NCBI GenBank assembly: GCA_964563595.1 | Contig: CAZLWR010000028.1 | Span: 1-12,142, forward strand | From: CALMFT01 sp964563595 | GTDB taxonomy: Bacteria; Patescibacteriota; Gracilibacteria; Absconditabacterales; Absconditicoccaceae | Reading direction: 5' to 3' | DNA length: 12,142 nucleotides | Made by a program: the position numbers and the translations under genes | Part shown: positions 7,230-12,142 of the stretch, piece by piece | Position numbering within the stretch: position 1 is the stretch's first letter | Layout: every line of letters starts with the position of its first letter | The notes under the pieces: model-generated | The model's input: the letters and a program-made list of their open reading frames with translations, nothing else | The model's database searches: none | What the model was told of the DNA's origin: nothing

Positions 7230-10200
7230 TTAATTCTCATATAAAGTGTAGGTTATCATTCCAAAGTAATCACCAACTGATTGGTAGGCATCTGCGTTCA
7301 CTCTCAACCATACCTTTGTTCCATGTGTGCTTGGGACTCTTCCATGCTCTCCTGCTGCTTCCTGTATAAACAATACTGTTACATTGGCACCAGTATACGT
7401 GTTCAATCCAGATCGCACAGAGACTAGCGGATTACTTACTCAGGTCAATAATTCGAGCGGATCGGCTTTCCAGTCGATATCCCTAGAAGATATTGAGTCT
7501 CCGTTCAGACTATCAAGATCTGTCATAGAAAGAGTTGTATAATATCCTGAAGCTGAGCCGTTGTAATCATACACTTTGAAGTAATCTGATTTAACTTCGA
7601 CAATTTGTGATTGGTTTGAGGCGACTAGTCATGTAATGGCTATGAAATCAGGTCCTTCTATACATAGGGATCATGAGAACCATTCTCCTGACCATGGAGG
7701 TATAGTGCTGATGGTAAATGATACGCTGGTCAAGTCTGACATCTTACCGTTATATAAACTGTATCAGGTAGCTACCCTGGTTGCATTGGTTACTCAGGTC
7801 ATAACGAAATCCATCGTTCGATATCCTGTAACACTGACCGTTGCTGTTTTGACCACTCAAGAGAGATCCACATTTACAGTAGAACCAGGTTCTCCTGTTC
7901 AGATCATCGTGAAGGTCTCCGTTGTGATGGTTTGTCATTGAGCTGGATATACAAAGCTTGGTCAAACAAATGCAAATATACGAGTTATATAGCTTTGTGG
8001 TGTGCCATTGAATGTAGTAAAGTTTCCTACTATCACCATTCTACCATCTTCTTGAATAGCTATATCATTTACTGCGTTATTAAAGCCGCTTCAGTCAACA
8101 AAGGCCGTATCCAGTGCTCCCGTATTCGTCAAACGAGCAATACGATTTTGTGTTACTCAGCTATACGTAATAAAGAATCAACCTGCTACTATGCTACCAT
8201 CTGACTGTAGAGCTATCTTATTGACCGTGTTATTGAATCATCCAGGTACATTGAAAGTAGTATCTCTTCTACCCGTGCTCGTCAAACGCGTAATACGATT
8301 TTGTGTTGTGCCATCGTAACTCGTAAAGTTTCCTCCTGCAATTATTTTCCCATCTGACTGTAGGGCCAATGTGTTCACCGTTCCACCAAATCATCATCCT
8401 ATATCGAAGGTAGTATCTCTTCTACCGGTACTGGTCAAACGTGTCATGAAGAGCTGTGTTACGCCACTAAAGTTGGTGAAGAATCATCCTACGACTATCT
8501 TACCTCAGGTTTCAATTACTATGGCACGCACTGAACTGTCAAATCCTCATCCTATGAGGAAGGTAGTATCTCTTCTACCCGTGCTCGTCAAGCGCGTAAT
8601 ATAGTTTTGTGTTGTGCCACTAAAGTCAGTAAAGTTTCCTCCTACTAATATCTTACCTCAGGTTTCAACTGCTATCGCATATACCCCTGCATCAAATCCC
8701 CCTCATCATATTGCAAATGTAGTATCCCTTGCTCCCGTGCTCGTCAAACGCGTAATACGATTTTGTGTTGTGCCATTATAGCTCGTAANNNNNNNNNNNN
8801 NNNNNNNNNNNNNNNNNNNNNNNNNNNNNNNNNNNNNNNNNNNNNNNNNNNNNNNNNNNNNNNNNNNNNNNNNNNNNNNNNNNNNNNNCCCGTGCTCGTC
8901 AAACGCGTAATACGATTTTGTGTTGTGCCATTATAGCTCGTAAACTCTCATCCTACCAATATATTGCCTCAGGTTTCAATTGTTATCGTATTTACGGTGT
9001 TATCGAATCATATTCCAATCACGAAGCTGGTATCTAGAGTTCAGTCAGTATTGAAACGCGTAATACGATTTTGTGTTACTCCACTAAATGTAGTAAAGTT
9101 TCCTCCTACTAATATCTTACCTCCCGTTTCAACTGCTACGGCATTTACTGTTCAATCAAATCATCATGGAGCCATCGTGGGATCTAATGATCATGTGGTT
9201 GCCAGACGTATAAAGTACTTACTGGCTGATCCAGAGAATGATGTGAATATTCATCACGCTAACAGGTCTCAGCTTCAATCTATTTTTATGCTATTCACCG
9301 TATTGTTGAATCCAACAAGTCCTCCACTAAATATAGTGTCCTTTCTACCGGTACTCGTCAAACGCGTAATACGATTTTGTGTTACTCCACTAAATACAGT
9401 AAATTCTCATCCTACGACTATCTTACCTCCTGCTTCGATCGCTATAGTATTTACTATGTCGTTGAATCCAACAAGTCCTCCACTAAATATAATATCTCTT
9501 CTACCGGTACTCGTCAAACGCGTAATACGATTTTGTGTTACTCCACTAAATGTGGTAAATTCTCATCCTACGACTATCTTACCTCCTGCTTCGATCGCTA
9601 TCGCATATACCCCTGCATCAAATCCCCCTCATCATATTGCAAATGTAGTATCTCTTCTACCCGTGCTCGTCAAACGCGTAATATAGTTTTGTGTTACACC
9701 GCTAAAACTGTTAAAGAATCATCCTACCACGATTCTACCATCTGTTTGTATGGCCACTGTGTTTACCCCTCCATCAAATCCTCATCCTATGAGGAAGGTA
9801 GTATCTCTTCTACCGGTACTGGTCAAACGTGTAATATAACTTTGTGCTGTACCACTAAAGTTGGTAAAGAATCATCCTACCACGATTCTACCATCTGTTT
9901 GCACAGCTACTGTGTTTACTATAGCATCAAATCATCATCCTATGATAAACGTAGTATCCCTTGCTCCCGTGCTCGTCAAACGCGTAATACGATTTTGTGT
10001 TGTGCCGCTATAGCTGGTAAAGTCTCATCCTACGACTATCTTACCTCCTGCTTCGATCGCTATAGCGTTTACTGAGCCGCTGAATCATCCTCACACGACA
10101 AAGCCGGTATCTATAGTTCCGTCTACGTTCAAACGCACAATGCGATTTACGGCATTTCCATTGAAGTTAGTGAATTCTCCTCCGATAACTAATTTATTAT

Positions 10201-11719
10201 CTGATTGTACCGCTATTACATTGATACCACTATCAAACCCTCCTCATCCTGCTCCAAAGTTGAAGTCTAGCATAAATGAAGATGCACCACAAGAGTAGAA
10301 AGTAACCACACCTCCAGATACAATACCCACAGAAGATTCTAATGATGATACTCATCACTCACAGATTACATCTGCATTGGTACTAATTCCACGGGTATTA
10401 TATGCTTCATCTCCTTCATGCATTACTCTAATTGGCACAAGACTGTTGTCCGGTAGATCCGTCTGAACTTGGATTTGAATTGCTTTTTCAAATTCAAGAT
10501 GTGATTTCTCATCTCCAATGATAAACTCATTTGCTGCTATAGTTTCAACCACGAAGTTATCCATTGTCTCAAACTCACTATCTCATCATTTATCTTCCAT
10601 TTCTATTGTTTGTGCTGGTATCTTCACTTGGATATCTCAAGTTGCTATGATTTCACTATCTACCGCTAATGACTTCTCCACTAATGTTGGATTGTATCCT
10701 TTTGTACGTAAGTAGAATGTTGTGGCTTTACCAGGGTAATGTTCCAAATAAGCAGACAATTCTTGTGGAATAATTGATTTTCCACCTCCCAATGGATCAA
10801 GAACATAGAATGCACCATCTGTAGCTAACACTAAAGTAACTCTACGTATGTTATTACTATTACCCTGTGCAATATATAAGTCGAACACTGTATCTTGAGA
10901 TGCTAAGGCTAGACTTAATACACTAGCTCATAACGCCTCTTGTTCCATTGCTAGTAATCCTGTATTGACTACTCATTGTGTGATTTCTGTTTCCAGATCG
11001 TCAAACCACCTGGTAGGCAATGCCTCTCGTCAACCCGCTTTGAGTAGCATATTCATATTGCCCTGTGCGACATCGAAGCTATCTTTTGTTATTTCTTGTC
11101 CTCATACCCTGCTAACCGACATCAGTCCAGTGATGCTAATACGGCCTTGTTCATCAAAGCTGATGCTAGTGTTCGGTATGATGAGATCTCATAGTGCTTG
11201 TGTATTATATTCTATGATGCCTGATCAGTTTTCAATGCTTGTGTCATTAGCCCCGGTGTATTCAAGTGCTGGTTCGCTTGTGTTGCCTGATTCAGCTGTG
11301 CTACCTGAATATACTTCAACTGGTGTTTCAGTGGTATCACTGGCCTCTCCTGTGAATGTGATTGGCTCTTGAGTAACAGTATCTGATACGTATGTCTCAT
11401 TGCTTAGGTTATTTTCTATTGGCGTTGGCAGAGCGTTCTCTATTGCTGCTGGTAAGGTATTTTCTGTTATGAGAGAAACATCTGATGGCACATAGCTTTC
11501 ACTTGGTGATGCTAATGGTTCTCATCCTGTATTGTCCGTTGTCGTTTGCTCGTATGTCGCTACAGCCGGGCTATCACTTTCGCTTTGTGCCTGCATGATA
11601 TTATTGGGATACAGCTCACAAAATAGTAATGCAAAAATCAGTATCCGACGAAGGACTTTTAGTGCACCAGCGAAAAATTTCGTCCGGTGGAACGAAGATA
11701 TGTCTAGATGTCTAGGCAT
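7230..11719 (-). CDS. Giant secreted delta-60/DUF5122 beta-propeller repeat protein (TGA=Gly), interrupted by an assembly gap
   Basis: The frame runs from ATG 11717-11719 to TAA 7230-7232, about 1,495 residues once the gap is corrected, with nearly 60 visible TGA codons as Gly. Domains in order: basic n-region and hydrophobic core (LRRILIFALLF), a probable signal sequence ending near residue 45; an acidic Ser/Thr/Glu/Pro linker to about 165; an unassigned beta-rich region (165-480) including IRRVTLVLATDGAFYVLDPL and ending CGASSFMLDFNFG; about 15 repeats of 51-52 residues (about 483-1250); an Ig-like segment (VYPAQGQTITTETF, GTGEPGSTVNV); and a C-terminal beta-sandwich-like domain ending in MITYTLYEN. 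The repeat consensus is close to VNTVAIQTDGRIVVGG-FT-FSG-TQNRITRLTSTG-RDTTF, which matches the delta-60 repeat (TIGR02608/DUF5122, beta-propeller). It is extracellular, probably adhesive or ligand-binding, with no catalytic motif seen. The C-terminus has no LPxTG-like signal. The frame differs on the two sides of the N run, which I attribute to a wrong gap length. Confidence 0.9.
7969..10276 (-). repeat. Tandem array of about 15 repeats of 153-156 bp coding for propeller blades
   Basis: In-frame units of 51 or 52 codons follow one another without spacers. The most constant parts are the GGKIVVGG/GRIVVGG strand, the FSG or YSG turn, and NRITRLTSTG. The most variable part lies between TTF and the next VN. 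Some units are nearly identical at DNA level, for example 8676-8726 with 9603-9652. Units near both ends (the first and the last two) have diverged. Fourteen to fifteen units would suit two seven-bladed propellers. This is a coding repeat, not a CRISPR array. Confidence 0.9.
8789..8888. other. Assembly gap of 100 N inside the repeat array
   Basis: Exactly 100 N lie between two identical 55-bp stretches (8734-8788 and 8889-8943), so the assembly broke in a repeat it could not resolve. The coding frame differs by one position on the two sides. A true gap of 101 or 98 bases would restore the frame and give exactly one ordinary unit of 156 or 153 bp. Further whole units may also be missing. Confidence 0.95.
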
Positions 11720-11844
11720 AGTACCATTATATTGGGCACTTTTTGGGGCACAAACTCTACCCTATAAATCGACACATTAGAATTGACTCTAAGGACGATT
11801 TTAGAAACAAAATATGGTATTCTATAAAAAACTCGAGTAAACAT
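11704..11844 (-). CDS. Possible 46-residue leader peptide overlapping the start of the repeat-protein gene
   Basis: An ATG at 11842-11844 is preceded on the minus strand by TAGGAG seven bases upstream, the clearest Shine-Dalgarno sequence I noticed before any start here. The frame has no TGA and ends with TAG at 11704-11706. It overlaps the first codons of the giant gene (ATG at 11719) in another frame by 16 bases. The peptide starts MFTRVFYRIPYFVSKIVLRV and is basic and hydrophobic. It may be a translated leader coupled to the big gene, a small membrane peptide, or chance. The large gene itself has no recognisable ribosome site, which makes coupling attractive. Confidence 0.35.
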   Translation of the reverse strand: MFTRVFYRIPYFVSKIVLRVNSNVSIYRVEFVPQKVPNIMVLCLDI

Positions 11845-12142
11845 ATTTCGACTCCTATTAAAATAGTCTAATATGAATTACAGTAGTATAATAGTCATGT
11901 TGTATGTTATCACTATAAGAAAAAACTCACACTATATAATGCGTATACTTGCTAATAATATTATTAGTATTGATTATTCCATTGGATCTGAGATCTGAGA
12001 TAATCGCTAGGAGGTCGAATATGCTGATGAAAGTGGAGTAGGCTTACGTAGATCTAGTCGACATGCCTATACAATCAGCAATCGGGCAATTCCAAAAAGA
12101 AACAACTCGTTAATATAAAAACCGTTAATAACCCTGTCGGGC
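11845..12142. other. AT-rich stretch without a supportable gene
   Basis: This 298-base end region should hold the control region of the repeat-protein gene, but I see no convincing -35/-10 pair. It contains a palindrome at 11952-11967 and a short direct repeat (gatctga, from 11986). A minus-strand frame ending in TAG at 12067-12069 is open to the right edge for 24 residues and could be the tail of a gene outside the window. Plus-strand frames are short and broken by TAG. Confidence 0.5.
11952..11967. repeat. Perfect 16-bp palindrome
   Basis: The sequence ctaataatattattag is its own reverse complement. It lies 233 bases ahead of the repeat-protein gene start and 108 bases ahead of the small ORF at 11842-11844. 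No T run follows, so it is more like an operator or a weak hairpin than a terminator. In such AT-rich DNA a chance palindrome is possible. Confidence 0.35.

Noticed and set aside
7230..7418. LPxTG-type sorting signal on the giant protein as a sortase substrate
   Set aside because: The C-terminus ends MITYTLYEN, with no LPxTG-like motif, hydrophobic segment or basic tail.
8964..10075. Long plus-strand frames (8964-9686 and 9377-10075) with repeated motifs such as LPVLVKRVIRFCVTPLN and SSYDYLTSCFDRY
   Set aside because: They are exactly antisense to the propeller repeats. Their repeats follow from the coding period on the minus strand, and the minus frame has family-level matches.
7969..10276. 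CRISPR-like or non-coding tandem repeats
   Set aside because: Units are 153-156 bp, joined directly with no unique spacers, and in frame. They encode delta-60-type repeats.
191..11719. Widespread pseudogenes or frameshifts suggested by many in-frame TGA codons
   Set aside because: Only TGA interrupts the frames, never TAA or TAG. TGA sits at conserved Gly positions, and frames continue intact afterwards, so recoding explains it.
11939..12120. Plus-strand ORF starting ATG 11939, with TAG at 12008-12010, continuing as a protein-like frame to TAA at 12118-12120
   Set aside because: The first part is only 23 codons. The second part lacks a start and is interrupted from the first by TAG, which is a true stop in this code.
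12000..12142. Possible tmRNA half on the plus strand (taataaccctg-like end, gtcgacatgcc)
   Set aside because: No GG(A/T)TTCGAC T-arm signature, no acceptor partner in the window, and no tag peptide ending like ALAA.

Overview
All convincing genes lie on the minus strand and make sense only if TGA is read as glycine (translation table 25). Under the standard code the region looks like short fragments. With TGA as Gly, six open reading frames become continuous, conserved family motifs reappear with Gly at the recoded positions, and every gene whose end is visible stops at TAA or TAG. This code is known from Candidatus Gracilibacteria (BD1-5) and Absconditabacteria (SR1), so the window most likely comes from such an ultra-small Patescibacteria/CPR organism. 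The placeholder run of N and the repeats suggest a metagenome scaffold.

Layout in transcription order, from right to left. 11845-12142 is AT-rich and holds no gene I can support. 11704-11844 is a 46-codon ORF behind the best Shine-Dalgarno sequence noticed in the window. 7230-11719 encodes a secreted protein of about 1,500 residues: signal sequence, acidic Ser/Thr linker, about 15 tandem 51-52 residue delta-60/DUF5122-type beta-propeller repeats, and beta-sandwich-like C-terminal domains. It is interrupted by an assembly gap. 5742-7130 encodes a secreted protein with SLH repeats fused to an LpqC/PHB-depolymerase-like serine esterase. 4431-5648 encodes a lipoprotein of the sorbosone/PQQ glucose dehydrogenase-like propeller family. 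3945-4265 encodes a small unknown protein bracketed by terminator-like hairpins. 2739-3641 (sortase), 2026-2700 (unknown) and 191-1927 (membrane-anchored unknown) form a closely spaced set that ends at a hairpin at 117-155. A further gene probably starts at 49 and leaves the window on the left.

The common theme is the cell surface: secreted propellers, an SLH-anchored esterase, a lipoprotein and a sortase. Attachment to, or attack on, a host or extracellular polymers would fit the known epibiotic or predatory lifestyle of related lineages, but that is inference. I recognised no tRNA, rRNA, CRISPR array, transposon or phage gene.
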